Shown: positions 29,251-40,494, counted from the first letter of the stretch. The stretch: 44,174 bases of DNA from Chara braunii (GCA_003427395.1 BFEA01000215.1:1839020-1883193); one strand, 5' to 3'. The notes: a model not told the origin generated them from the sequence alone. Translations and numbers: made by a program.

Positions 29251-29953
29251 CCCAATCCTGCTTCCCGGCCCATTAAGTCGCTCCCCTCGTCCCCCCCCGC
29301 CCGCCACCGCCCTCCCCGCCCCCCCTCCCCCTCTTCATTGTTCCTTCCCCCAACTCTCTTCCTCCCAGCTGCAACAGTAGCAGTGCCTTCAACAATTCGA
29401 ACGGATGCACAGGGTGCAACATCTGCACCAGATTCTGCAGGGTGGTAGCTGCATATGGGAAAAAAAAAGATGCGCCCAAAGCGAGTCGTCGACCTTCAAG
29501 ATCTAACAACTTGGATTGGACCTTCATTTAATTAGTTTTTTCTATGTGGGGGCTCATTGTGCGTGCTCAACCCTTTCCAAGAGATGAACGACATTAATGT
29601 TCCCAACTTTTTTTCATTATGAACCATTCACCTCCTCCTCCTCCTTTCCCTCTTCCTTGTCTTCAGTTTTTTCTTCATCTTATTCATTTTTACATATTTT
29701 TCTTGCCCTCATCATGGGCTTAATTTTCTTCGTGCACTCCATCTTTATTATGCCCGCCAGATGGAGAGGAATGCTCGGGAAGGGTATGAGGAGGGTTGGA
29801 ACATGGAGCTACTAGAACGATCATGAGAAGAGCGATGAGTGTCAAGATAGCAAAAACATAAAGGTCGATAAATGACTAAATATGTAGATAGCTAAGAGTA
29901 GATGGATTATCGAACTAAGATAAAGAGGTAGAAAGAAAGATAGATAGAAAAAG

Positions 29954-29955
<2 letters not shown>
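29251..29955. other. Non-coding stretch with C-rich run
   Basis: Contains a C/CCG-rich run (29280-29335). Frames on either strand are low-complexity; nothing recognised. Confidence 0.5.

Positions 29956-30009
<54 letters not shown>
29956..30009. repeat. (TAA)n microsatellite
   Basis: About 18 units, decaying into ACA units. Further TAA-rich tracts lie at 30020-30037 and 30335-30440, on both sides of a small MITE. Confidence 0.95.
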
Positions 30010-30011
<2 letters not shown>

Positions 30012-30035
30012 CAACAAAAACAATAGTAATAATAA

Positions 30036-30334
30036 TACTAGGCTACCAGAGTGGTCCGGGTCCACTTGCCCCGCCGGGCCAAAAATATATAAAAAAATAA
30101 AAAAATAAGAATTGTTTTTATTTAAATTTTTATTTTAAATTTGGTAAAGAATTTTGATGTAACCCTAAGGCAAAAGTTGCTCAGTTTATTTTTTTGCATA
30201 ACATAGTTGTTTTTCAGATTCTTTTTAATTTTGTTTTCGTTTTTTGTTTTTGGGTGGGACCTTCCCTGGTCCTTGCACGGCCAAGCCGCCTGGGAAAATA
30301 GGGTTACCCGGACGTCCCGACTGATAGCCTAGTA
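30036..30334. mobile_element. TA-flanked MITE within a (TAA)n tract
   Basis: The element (30038-30332) has inverted ends CTAGGCTACCAG and CTGATAGCCTAG, flanked on both sides by TA. This fits Tc1/mariner-type TA duplication, though TA is common in this tract. Its interior (about 30126-30216) resembles 21716-21803 of the hAT-like element. Confidence 0.7.
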
Positions 30335-30474
30335 CTAATAATAATAATAATAATAATACAAATAAATAATAATAAGAGTAAATAATAATAATAATGATAA
30401 TAATAATAAATAATAATAAGAGTAAATAATAATAATGAGAGGAAAAAAAAGAATGACGAAAAAAACAATAGACT

Positions 30475-30680
30475 AATCAATCAATCAATCAATCAAATCA
30501 ATCAATCAATGAACAATCACACGATGAACCAACCGAGTAATCAATCAATAAATCAATATCGACTGACGTTGAGGTCGATATTGCTTCATTGATTGAGCAA
30601 TTGGTTGGTTCGTCGATTTTCTTGATTGGTCAACTAAATTATTGGTTGATCATTTGATTGAATGATTGAATGATTGATAA
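30475..30680. repeat. Long imperfect palindrome of CAAT/ATTG repeats
   Basis: The left arm is rich in AATC repeats, the right arm in GATT. The centre is ATATCGAC, a 10-base loop, and GTCGATAT (30556-30581). The arms also share GAACCAACC and GGTTGGTTC. Confidence 0.8.
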
Positions 30681-30870
30681 ATTTTGTGTACCTCCGTCAC
30701 CCTCAACGCCCTCACAACCCTCCTTTCCCCCACTCTCTTATTCCCCTGACCGTCCTTCCCCTGACCATGTGCCTCCCTCTCCCTCTGCGAGCTAGCTTCC
30801 CGCGAAGCACCTCCCATCGCACTCCCCAACTCTCCTCGCCTACCCTTTGCACACTCCTCTCACTAACATT
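30640..30870 (+). repeat. C-rich dispersed repeat, copy 2
   Basis: Diverged partner of 29003-29250; see that entry. Confidence 0.6.
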
Positions 30871-31685
30871 CATGAAAAATAAATAAAAAAATTATATTTC
30901 GGTTTTTTTATTTTTTTTTGTTTTACAGGGGATACAAAACTCCTGCTGGAAAACTCACTTTATCTATCTATCTATTAGCCACTTGCTCACACTCCATACA
31001 CGTTTTTGCACAGACATGATTGAATGTCGATGACGTAATCCCCTGCAGCCATTGTCGATTGACTCTCATTCTCCCCCTCCGTCGCAATCCACTGCCAACG
31101 CACAAATGTATACACACAATCGAAAAATCACGTTAAAAAAAGTGTAGTAGAAAATCTTGTCGTCGCCGCCCAAAAACACACGTACACCGTTATGGGAATC
31201 AGGCGTCGCCGACCGTTGTAAAGAAGTTGAATGGGTTTTTTTTTTTTTCCTCCGCATTTTTTTTTCTTTTCTTTTCTTTTCTAACCTGCAACTGGCTTCG
31301 TTCATGCAAGGAAACGCATGAGGCCGTCATCGGAGGTCCAAATGACGTATCAGGATTTCTGAAATAGCCAGTGCAAGATGGTAGCAAAGGGGTCCATCTG
31401 TTTTTTCTCAGTAAAACTTTACAAAAATCCAAAACCAACCCAGAGAACAGAAGTTTCGAAAACTTCTACTGTGCGCCTCGTCATCGAGCCTTCGCCGACC
31501 CCCCGAAGGATGCACGTGTTAACTGCCGCGTATATTTTTTTTCAAGTGGGGAACAAAGAAACATTATACTCAAAATTTCTATGCCAAGCAATTTTTTTTC
31601 TTTTTTCTTTTTTTTTACGGGAAAGTCAGCCAAAACCTACTAGGGGGGTCATAAGAGCACCTTCCCCTAGTAAGCCTATTGTCTG
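30871..31685. other. Non-coding stretch, nothing recognised
   Basis: T-rich runs (30903-30925, 31228-31281, 31588-31617) and short frames without family resemblance. Confidence 0.5.
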
Positions 31686-31689
31686 CTGA

Positions 31690-31733
31690 TACATCTATTG
31701 GTGGGGAGCATCACATGCTGGGAATCGTGTCCA
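31690..31733 (+). repeat. Dispersed 70-bp motif, copy 2 (partial)
   Basis: Shares CATCTATTGGTGGGGAGCA and ATGCTGG with the copies at 2769 and 32760. Confidence 0.65.
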
Positions 31734-31735
31734 AA

Positions 31736-32759
31736 GTTCCAACTTAAATGAACATTTTAGTATATGAGCATTTGAAGATTTACGTGTGAGTGTTGAGTAT
31801 CAGCACCTCTTCACCCTGTTCCAGTGCGCCAAATCTACAACTACTATTTTGGTGTTGAACCCTCTAGTTCATGTCCCCTCTCATGGGGCTTACACCTTAG
31901 ACCCTTACTATCAGTTTCACCCACACCAACCCCGAACATCAGCCTATCCTTACCTCTTATCCACTTAATCATTTCCTTGCCTGCATCTGTCCCTCACCCT
32001 GCCCCAGGATTCAAGCCCCCTTTTTTAATGCCTTGAACCCTAGACGTTGTAATCTTGACCGCCGGTCAAACCAAACCAACGTTGTTCCCACATACAACCC
32101 CCTAATTCCACCTATTCTTACCCAAACCAACTCCTTTCCACTACAGATGTCGATGTGGGCGGGGGGAGGGTCTGGGAAGTTTGTGAGTGGACGGAGGGGA
32201 ATGGATTGATGTAGCGACTATGCAAAGCAATTTTATGATGTGGAGGGTAAAACCTCTGTTGTAACATGCATTGCCAGCAAGTAAGCTGGATTCTTTTACG
32301 AACTGCTGAAGGGTTGAAAACCCTTATGACCCCTCAAGCCCTCTGCTTGCAGATTACTCTAGGGAGAAGTCATCTCCGTTGGGCCCATCGGGTCGTGATA
32401 CGAAGAAGGTTTTGTCGAGGCTGTCGTAGAAAGATTCTTTTCCGACATTCAGCCTCCCGAAGAAGGTTTTGCAGCATTGACGTCTTGAAGTATCTGTCAT
32501 AACAAGTCTTACTTTAATAGGTTGCCTTCAAACGTTTCCACTTATCTTTCATACTTGCTTTGGTCGACAGATTGACATCAAAATTTTGATGTTAATTGGT
32601 GTAGGCTTCAACCTAGCTGGTTCCACCGCATTAATATGAATTACCATACTCATTGCTTTCGTCACGTGAGCCTCAATACATAAGGTACTTTTTTTTTTTA
32701 ACAACCCGGGTTGATGCTAGGGTCCGTGGATCTGATAAGAGCAGACCCCTCTAACATTA
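31736..32759. other. Non-coding stretch with a short direct repeat
   Basis: CGAAGAAGGTTTTG occurs at about 32401 and 32459. Otherwise C-rich and T-rich sequence with short chance frames. Confidence 0.5.
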
Positions 32760-32829
32760 CCGGGGAGGCTCCATCTATTGGTAGGGAGCAACACCTGCTG
32801 CAAAACGGGTCCAGTATCTCATAACATTG
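32760..32829 (+). repeat. Dispersed 70-bp motif, copy 3
   Basis: Close partner of 2769-2838: GGGGAGGCTCCATCTATTGG, then ACCTGCTG and GGGTCCAG. Confidence 0.8.
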
Positions 32830-33239
32830 AGCTTGTTGACATTGATGAACATGATCAACTTGACTGTGATGCTTACTGTCTAAAGGTACCTCTCCAAAGG
32901 TACTTGATCTGCAATAATGCAGAAGGCACCGAGTTCCTCATGTCTCCTCTTTAACGTAATTGAGCTTTGGTCAACCATGATATGAGGTCCAACTTGTATT
33001 GAATTGACCGTAATGAAATGTGGTCTTGACCTTGGGTGACCATTGAAGAAGCATTTTTTCTGCTCTTAGCCATAGAAGAAACCTTGTTAGGGCTTTCAAC
33101 ATTGATGCGCCCTTTTCAAACTTTGTCAGCTTATGCTCTTACATTATCATTATTGATTTTCTTCGCAAGGAGACACCCTCTCCAAAGACAACGATGACAA
33201 AAGTTGATCTTGAATCTTACTTCTCAACCTTCCACATGC
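32830..33239. other. Non-coding stretch, nothing recognised
   Basis: No open frame or repeat partner of note. Confidence 0.5.
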
Positions 33240-35316
33240 ATCTTGCCAGTGTGACGCCCAACCTCATGCCGAGCGCGACTTCCTGTTTTCGGAGTGGGAG
33301 GGGGCCCGGAAGCGCGTAGTAGGGGTGTGCCAAGCGATGTTTTACGTCACTTGTTCCGCTTGGAGGACGTCGAACTCCGAGTCATCCCCAGGACCTGGAA
33401 ACGGGTGGACAGGCCACCGAACGACATCACAAGGTACGACAATATCGCTACGAGTGGACAGGCCACCGAGCCATTGTCCTGCACGCCGAAGGAGGGGATC
33501 TAAAAAAAGTCACTGTCGCACCCCCGACTTCTCAATGACCTCAGAGAGGTGCATGTTGTGGAGGAGAAGTTCGGGAAATTTCAAGGGAAACACGGTGGCA
33601 TAGATGGCGATGAAAGTGCAGTGTATTCCATCTGGGAGTGAGAGTCTGACATGTTGCGTTCGTTGTGCGGGTCGTTCGTCGGAGAGGCGGAAGGTGTGTT
33701 TTTGTTGGGTAGGGCGCACAAAAATCTTGTGTGGGGTTCTTACAGGCAGGTAATAATGTCATTGTCTTCAACGAGTCGGCAAAGGATATTGCATACTTGA
33801 TAAAGTTCATCGATATACTTATCAAGGATGACAGATTCGCCTGCCATGCCGAGAAGCCGCGTTGCAAATATCGCAGCAACAGGGACATATTCCACAAGTT
33901 GGGACCTAAGAGACTGAAGGTGTGGGAATACTTGTTCCGTGATGCGCCGCACGGACGACTTATAGATACAGGAAAGCAAAGGCAACAAAGGCCCTGAAAC
34001 ATTATCATGGTGCTCTTACTGGCGTCTTTGAGACTTTTGTTGCTCGATGCGAGATCCTGAAGTTCGATCTTCACAAAGACCAACTGACGTCCAAGGACTA
34101 CGCAGAGCTCGTGAAATCGGGTGACGTCTTTAACCCCGTCGACAACGAGGAAGACTCTTCGGACTCCGACCTCAAATTGGGCGATGACGCGGGTGCTGAA
34201 CGTCTGGGCGGTGACATGGTGTGGTCACACGATGAAGGGACCGTTCGTTCACATGAAGAGTCTATCCCGGTGGCTGCCCACAGTGTTGCCTCGATGGTGG
34301 CTCCCATGGAGGCTAATGTTTTGCCAGACACGGGAATATGCGGTGGCAGTGAAGAAGATGACATTGATTTACCAAGCGAGGCGTCGAAGCTCGTACCAGG
34401 CGATCCAATTTTTCCCTACTACTGTGTTGACCCGACCACTATTTATTTCTTGGAGGGCAAACATGCCTGCACTAGTGAGGACCAGTGGGGCCATGACATC
34501 ATATGGCATGAGGGCATTTTAGAGTCGTGCATCCAAGATGGGGAGTGGAAGATGGCGGTGAAATACAAAAGCAGGTGGTAGACGTTTCGTCGAATATCAA
34601 AGGACACTTGGTTGAAAACGACGGAGCTCGTGATTCTATACCGCGTGCATGTCGAGAATCCGGGGCAGAGCGAGGCTGTCATCAAAGCCAAGGCCAAAGA
34701 TTTGTTTTATGTCTTGCGAGACAATCGCCAATTGGAGTACAACGACAAATTTTACGTCCCGCGCACAAGTCCCTCACGCGGGTCAATCGCCTGGAAGGTC
34801 GATCAAACCGTCGGAACCATGGAGGAGAACACCTCTCAGGATTTCGTGCCTTTGTCTCCACCGGTCCCCGTGCCCACGCAGGCAGGGCAGACTGCCGTTG
34901 TCAAGGCTCATGAGGTTGACATGGAGTCTGTGCCGCAAAAATCGGTACAAACCATCTCCGTCGCCACGACAGAACCGTCTGAACGCATGGATATGTCAAA
35001 CGCATTGTCGTCGGATGCAGGTGCCACGTACGAGAGTTTATTGATGACATTTGTTGCATTAGAAGGCAGATCCGAGATGGAGTCAAAGTCAGGTGTTGGG
35101 CTGAGCGTGGCGGAGAGTCAGTTGCAATTGTTTTTATGCACTGGCAAAGGTGATGCACAATCACCGCTGACACCACAGGGAGGGGCCAATGGGGATGGTG
35201 GGAAGGGAGGGGATGTAGAGGGAATCCACCATTCCCGCAATCTTGAGACCTTAACTGCTAGTATTGATGAAGAGGGTGAAAGTGGAAAGGACGTGGTTAA
35301 TACCGGGGGAGTGTAA
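33240..35316 (+). pseudogene. Decayed gene of unknown family, upstream of the Ulp1-like ORF
   Basis: Protein-like sequence passes through several frames. About 33255-33345 reads ERDFLFSEWEGARKRV. About 33533-33745 holds a stop at 33638 and reads GVFLLGRAHKNLVWG. A possible splice acceptor (TTCTTACAG) precedes 33747, then AGNNVIVFNESAKDIAYLIK and CHAEKPRCKYRSNRDIFHKL. After a one-base frame change near 33955, a frame runs 33961-35316 with one TAG (34579-34581). It includes ALKHYHGALTGVFETFVARC, an acidic stretch (NPVDNEEDSSDSD) and a long Ser/Thr/Pro/Glu-rich, probably disordered tail ending at TAA 35314. I cannot name the family. The GS...LGR...AGNNVIVF pattern weakly recalls the cofactor-side end of amino-methyltransferases, but no DPPY motif is visible. 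Probably part of a transposon gene. Confidence 0.55.
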
Positions 35317-35571
35317 AATGATGGGTGAGGGGTGCAATGGAGGGGAAAAATCCAGCGATATGATTACAATGTTATTCTTTGCATCTTTGAGCGAAATCGT
35401 ATAATTGACTCGTATAATGGGTGAAAACACTACTTCTACATCATTTTTCTTTTATGTATTTTTTTTCCCCCCCTCAACTTGAGCATTACGTTGGACCTAA
35501 GATGTTTAGATTACTTGCCCGTTTCGACGTGCTGTAAAAAATCGTGTTGGGTGCGTGAGTGTGGTATTGTA

Positions 35572-35572
<1 letters not shown>
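35317..35572. other. Spacer before microsatellite
   Basis: AT-rich with T and C runs; no gene seen. Confidence 0.5.

Positions 35573-35650
<78 letters not shown>
35573..35650. repeat. (CT)n microsatellite, about 39 units
   Basis: Pure CT repeat between the decayed gene and the protease ORF. Frames across it are artefacts. Confidence 0.97.
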
Positions 35651-35652
<2 letters not shown>

Positions 35653-36047
35653 TCGTTCCGACATGGATGTGTGTATGCAGACGTATTTAATAAGGGTGGT
35701 CAAGGTGCGAGGAATGATTGATTGATTGCATACGTGAATGTCGTCCATGCAAGTAAAAGATTAGAGAAACATTGAAAACATGCTTTGCATGCATCAACTC
35801 CCATACAGCGTTTGGCCATGCACAAATGATCTCACCATCCTTCTCTCATCCTCCCACCTTAATGTCATTTTCCTCATGTTTGTGGTGTGCAGTGTAAATG
35901 GCAACAACGGATACAAGATTGTGCAAAAGAGGATAAATAATGCGTCTTGCAACTTCGTCTTTATCAGAGAGGGAGATGGCAACACTATCGCATATCATCC
36001 GCTAAATCGGGAACATGTATCTCGTAGCCAACACCCACGACGTGTAA

Positions 36048-36728
36048 ATGAACGAAGTGTTGCAACTCACTCGCAACGATTTCCTTTTACTCGTCGTCGA
36101 ACGCCGGTGGTTAAACGACAACATCATCAACTTCTACCTCAATCTCGTAGCATTGGCCAACTGCTATAAAATACAACACGTAGAATGCGACGCAGAGAAT
36201 GAGATAGTTATTAGAAAAGGAAAGGGTCGCATCCCTAGAGTATCGGTGCTGAGCTCTTTTTTTTTCGTAAAACTTTTCGACAATGAAATGAGATATAGAG
36301 GCCGAGAGATGGAACGTCGATGGCAGGACATAATTATAAGTGACATGGACTTGATTATTGCTCCTTTCCATATCGCACACAAGAACCACTGGACCCCGAT
36401 CGTGGCTGACTTCAGGAGGAGGAAATTCGAATTTTACGACTCCCTCGACCCTGACATGGAGTTGGCGAGAAAAGTGACCGGCGGGTTTGCAAAGTTTATA
36501 TTCGAAAGATGGAAATCACAAAACAAAGAGGTGGACACGAAACCATTCAATCACATATGGAGTGTAGAGGGCATTCCGAAGCAACGTGACACGAACAAAT
36601 GCGGGGTCTTTGTGCTCACTTACGCATCACTTTTGGCACGGGGCCAACTTCCGCCTTTCTTTTTCACCGCTGATGACATACTCGCAATACGTCGTCGAAT
36701 GACTTTGGACACAGTGTTTCGTGAGTAA
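36048..36728 (+). CDS. Ulp1/SENP-like (C48) cysteine protease domain protein
   Basis: An intact 226-codon ORF. Near the start LTRNDFLLLV..RRWLNDNIINFYLN matches the substrate-cleft block of Ulp1-type deSUMOylating proteases. The catalytic set is complete: His114 in NHWTP, Asp131 in FYDSL (17 residues later, the yeast Ulp1 spacing), Gln179 in PKQRD, and Cys185 in NKCGVFVL (6 after the Gln, also the Ulp1 spacing). It would cleave SUMO or a related ubiquitin-like tag. The start at 36048 follows an in-frame TAA (36045-36047). Protein-like sequence upstream (35894-36030, CNFVFIREGDGNTIAYHPLN) in another frame, after a possible TGTGCAG splice acceptor, may be a preceding exon. C48 domains are common in plant DNA transposons, and the decayed neighbour suggests such an origin here; a free host gene is the alternative. 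Confidence 0.88.
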   Translation: MNEVLQLTRNDFLLLVVERRWLNDNIINFYLNLVALANCYKIQHVECDAENEIVIRKGKGRIPRVSVLSSFFFVKLFDNEMRYRGREMERRWQDIIISDMDLIIAPFHIAHKNHWTPIVADFRRRKFEFYDSLDPDMELARKVTGGFAKFIFERWKSQNKEVDTKPFNHIWSVEGIPKQRDTNKCGVFVLTYASLLARGQLPPFFFTADDILAIRRRMTLDTVFRE

Positions 36729-36863
36729 TGTGTATGTGCTATTCTATAGTATGATTGGGAGGGGGCGGATGTAGTTGCCACGAGATGGTTTGTGATAAAA
36801 ACAATGTATATAAGGTGTCAAATATTCCTCGATACGCTGTGCCACTTGACCCTTGCAATTTAC
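36729..36863. other. 3' flank of protease ORF
   Basis: No clear polyadenylation signal apart from AT-rich sequence around 36795-36820. Confidence 0.4.
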
Positions 36864-36975
36864 CACATATCCCTTACACCTTACCCCTTACCCCTTACAC
36901 CTCACCCCTGACACATTACCCCTTACACCTTATCCCTTACACCTTACACCTTACCCCTTACCCCTTACCCCTTCA
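36864..36975. repeat. Degenerate heptamer array (CCTTACM)n
   Basis: About sixteen 7-bp units such as CCCCTTA and ACACCTT. The minus strand is G-rich (TAAGGGG), so it is telomere-like in style and could form G-quadruplexes, but it is not the plant TTTAGGG motif. Confidence 0.88.
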
Positions 36976-37093
36976 AGTTGCCCCTTGCACCAAAACCTCG
37001 ATTTGTAATGGTTTTTGCACCTGAATCATTTAAAAAATGACAATTTTGATTTCGTTAAAAAAATGTAAAATGTCCGTTTTGACGAAATCGCTG

Positions 37094-37139
37094 TTTTTAG
37101 GAAAGTGCGGGTGGAGTCCCAAGTCAGAACTGAGATCTC
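37094..37139 (-). repeat. 46-bp motif shared, inverted, with the gypsy leader
   Basis: The reverse complement matches 7025-7070 with about four mismatches, including GAGATCTCAGTT and CACTTTCCTAAAAA. Flanks do not match. Confidence 0.8.
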
Positions 37140-37842
37140 GGGTGCCAAGTTTCAAGGACAGGGATGCAAGTGACCTTGCGGGGGACCAGACCCTTGGTCT
37201 TGCTCTTCTTAGAGCCGAGCGACTTAGTTTCGCCGGCCTCGTCGCTTGGGGCAGGGTTGTACTCGGTGCACGGAGGGAACACAATGGGTGTCTCTCTGTG
37301 TAGACACTTGTTGTCGATAGATCTCGGAATCTAATGTGGACGGCCTCGTTCGAAGATTGCGTTCACGACACTTAGCTTTGGATCGGGTTCGTTAGACAAA
37401 TCCCGTGGCTCGATGGGTGTAGTACTGCCGACACTCAGAGCATGGTCTTCGGGGCTAGTAGGGGGCTATCGACTCTTAGGGAACAACCGTTAGATTGTGA
37501 TATGGAAGAAGGAGATAAAATGGAGGGAAGTTAGTTTCAATGGTGACGAATTATGAGGTTATGTAGTACTGGAGGTTATGGGTGTTGGAATAATCCAAGA
37601 TTTGGAAATTCCGTTCGGTGGCTCTCTGGCAATCCCAGGCACACAACCGATCGTTCTCGGTTTGACAGGGGTAGGCTGGGAGCCTTGATTTCGATTGGCG
37701 GAAGAGTTGCTAATTTTCCCAATATTTTCCGTATTACGGGTCCATTAAACAGACACAGTCAGTGATCTAGAATGGAACGCCGATGTCCATATTTTGGAAG
37801 AAGGACTTAACTCATTCATTCGGGTGTACGAGGCGTGATAGG
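37140..37842. other. Non-coding stretch, nothing recognised
   Basis: Moderate GC, short frames only. Could be old transposon sequence by its neighbours. Confidence 0.45.
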
Positions 37843-37990
37843 GTCGGGGACGGATCATGCAGGCACTCGAATACGTGATGATTGCCGTTCTGGTGGGCCA
37901 ACTATCAGACACAGTCTGTCGGGGACGGATCATGCAGACACCCGAATGGCAATGCCTGATGAGCCAACTATTACGCATACTGCTAATCTA
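37843..37990 (+). repeat. 76-bp tandem duplication
   Basis: Both units begin GTCGGGGACGGATCATGCAG (37843 and 37919) and share CCAACTAT at the end; the middle is more diverged. Confidence 0.8.
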
Positions 37991-38582
37991 CTCCTATTGT
38001 TCTTATGAAGGGACAATGCCTGTTTATTGTGCAAATCAGACAATTGTTCGATGGGCAAAAGGAAAAAAAGAGTGAATAATATTCTCACGCATCAGATGTC
38101 AATCACGCGTGGATCATGCATGAGAAAGATCCAACCCATACCTAGGCATGTAGACAAACTGTAACCTACCTGCTATGCATGCATCTATCCTGACCTGGGT
38201 TTATTCGGGGGATCAACTTCTACAGGCTTAACACAAAATCGGACATTGTCAATCGATCGATTTGCATACACAGAAACATGGGAGTACAAAAAGGGGCTGG
38301 ATTACATACATTTTTCCATACATCAGTAGGGCGCCCGTCCCATACTCCTCATAATCCCTTGGCTCTGCGATCGACAACCTTTCATGCAAATTGTTCGAGG
38401 AGTCGATCAATTTTGGGAACTGTCATACATTCTGGACCGAAAAGGAAGAAGTGAGGGAGAGAAAGATAATTCATACATCAACAAAAGAAAACAAAATCCG
38501 AGAGTGCCGCAAACGAAGATGGTCGAAAACCATAAATAAAAATTATACAGAAGATGTGAAAAGATGACACCACTTCAACACA

Positions 38583-38585
<3 letters not shown>
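37991..38585. other. Non-coding stretch, nothing recognised
   Basis: No frame, repeat partner or RNA motif recognised. Confidence 0.5.
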
Positions 38586-38657
<72 letters not shown>

Positions 38658-38668
38658 CTCTCTCTCTT
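38586..38668. repeat. (CT)n microsatellite, about 40 units
   Basis: CT repeat with one GCT interruption near 38654. Confidence 0.97.
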
Positions 38669-39967
38669 GAGGTTCCCACGATGCAGGCAGTCTGTCGCCT
38701 CGCACCTAACAACAACCTGAAGTTGTCATCCCGCTTAGTCTGAGTATGCAAACCAGGTTCACCCGTGTGCCACAGTCCTTCGCTGCCACACGTCAACCCC
38801 AACACCAACTCGTCGGATCGCCCAACTCCCTACTCATCGTTTTGTCTCCGCTAGATAGCCGATGCTCTCGACAGCGCTAACTCCCAGAGAGAATAAGCCG
38901 CGCTTGCGAGATTTATAGCATTCGGTATTTGCGCAAGATGATTCCGGATTATGATGAAGCAGGAGGTAGAGAGAAGGAGAGAGTGCCTACGGGTACATGA
39001 CGGGGCTGCGACGTGGGGGATGAGGCCGCTCTCCAAGCATCGATCTAGTCATGCACCTGCTTGGCCAATGAGATAGACAGGAAAGAAGCGCATAGTATCG
39101 CGCGGAAAAGGATCAAGGAGGGAGAGGATTACAGTTACACCTGTGCTTGCCAAGAAGGAGCAAGAAGAGATTACAGTTGCGATTATAATTTAGGCGCGGC
39201 GGGAGCAGAGCGCAGGACCAGACGCAGCAATGCGCGTGTGAGTAGGGAGCATTGTGCAGTTACAGCCAAAAATTACGAAGCTCCCAAATCCCTGGCCTAA
39301 TTAAAATCCTAATTGCAAGAAGACATTCCGAGAACCTGTGTAGGTTAAAAAAAAAATAAAAAAAATAAAAAAGGATTCCCCGCGTGGCAATCACGCCAAA
39401 AATTCCCCGCCCAGTTCCGTCATAAAAAAAGAAAGAAAGAAAGAAGCAGCGTCAGCCGTTATTTTTTGTGCTCACTATGGCGCGTCCTACCAACCGCCGT
39501 GGTCCCAACTTTCCCGAAAGAATGGGGGCATTGGTGCAATTGGGCCCGGCCCCTTCTCCTCCATGCTCCCCTCATCTCCAACCCCCTCAGTACCATTGTC
39601 CAGAAGATGGCGCTCATCCTGAAAAGAGATCGTCACAATCTCTCGGATTAATATCTTCGTCGTAGCATAATTGCACCAACGCATGAATTCTGGATCTGGA
39701 GGTGGGGAGCTAGCTTCCCTTTTTATTTTTTATTTTTATTTTTATGGGGTGATCACAACTGTCTATATTCTTCTCTCAACTTCTGTTTTTGTTTACCTTC
39801 TACTACCTACTTCTAAGACTATCTAGAGGGGACCCCTGCAAGCATAGTTTTTCCTCTCTCTGTGAAGGCCTTTACATCCCATCAACACGAAGTTTTAAAA
39901 ATAATAATAAAAAAAAAAGGCTCCATCCCTAAGACGTGTATCCTCGGGAAGAGAGAAGTAAGCTCAA
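38669..39967. other. Non-coding stretch
   Basis: Small frames (39061-39300, 39466-39665) without family resemblance. A-rich runs at 39347-39372 and 39897-39920 and a GAAA tract at 39428-39445. Confidence 0.5.
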
Positions 39968-40371
39968 GGGCCTCGCCACACCACTCTTGAAACAGGGAAT
40001 CGTTTCAAGAGCTGTCAGGTGATTTCAAGAGTTGCATTTTCGAGAGTTTTCGGGCCATGGCCACACAACACTCTTGAAATGCGACGCTGGACAAAGGATG
40101 CAAAAGGACAGACATACAACTTTGTTATTTTTGAATGGCCACAGGATAACGGCCCGACAACTCTTGAAAATCAATAGTCCCTCAAGGGTTTGGCCAAGGA
40201 CGCTTGGAAACCCACGTGTTGCAGGCTGGGGTTTCCAATCTTTCAAGAGCTGCTCTTGAAAGCATTTCAAGAGCCACTCTGACAGCTCTCGACTGCCCCA
40301 AGTGTCAAGAGGCTGTGTGGCTATGCAGCAACTCTTGATAACGAGTTCTCAAGAGTGGTGTGGGGAGGCCC
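39968..40371. mobile_element. MITE with GGGCCTC ends, possible Tourist/Harbinger type
   Basis: The left end GGGCCTCGCCACACCACT and the right end are inverted over about 25 bp with two mismatches. CAA flanks both sides (39965-39967 and 40372-40374), a 3-bp target duplication. CTCTTGAAA or TTTCAAGAG recurs about ten times inside in both orientations. No coding capacity. GGGCC ends plus 3-bp duplication fit PIF/Harbinger-derived MITEs, although CAA is not the usual TWA. Confidence 0.82.
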
Positions 40372-40494
40372 CAATCAGGAACGTCACTGCTAGAGTCGTT
40401 AATTACCAACTTTACTACTATGACATTGTGAAAACCTTAGTATATGCTCAGCATGCAACCAGAGAGCCCCGGAGAGTTTTTTCGCCTCTCAGCT

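Noticed and set aside
35479-35748. Ser-Leu and Arg-Glu repeat frames
   Set aside because: Produced by the (CT)n tract at 35573-35650.
37955-37970. CTGATGAG on the + strand
   Set aside because: No GAAA core or helices nearby; chance match.
38478-38808. Minus-strand Arg-Glu repeat frames
   Set aside because: Produced by the (CT)n tract at 38586-38668.
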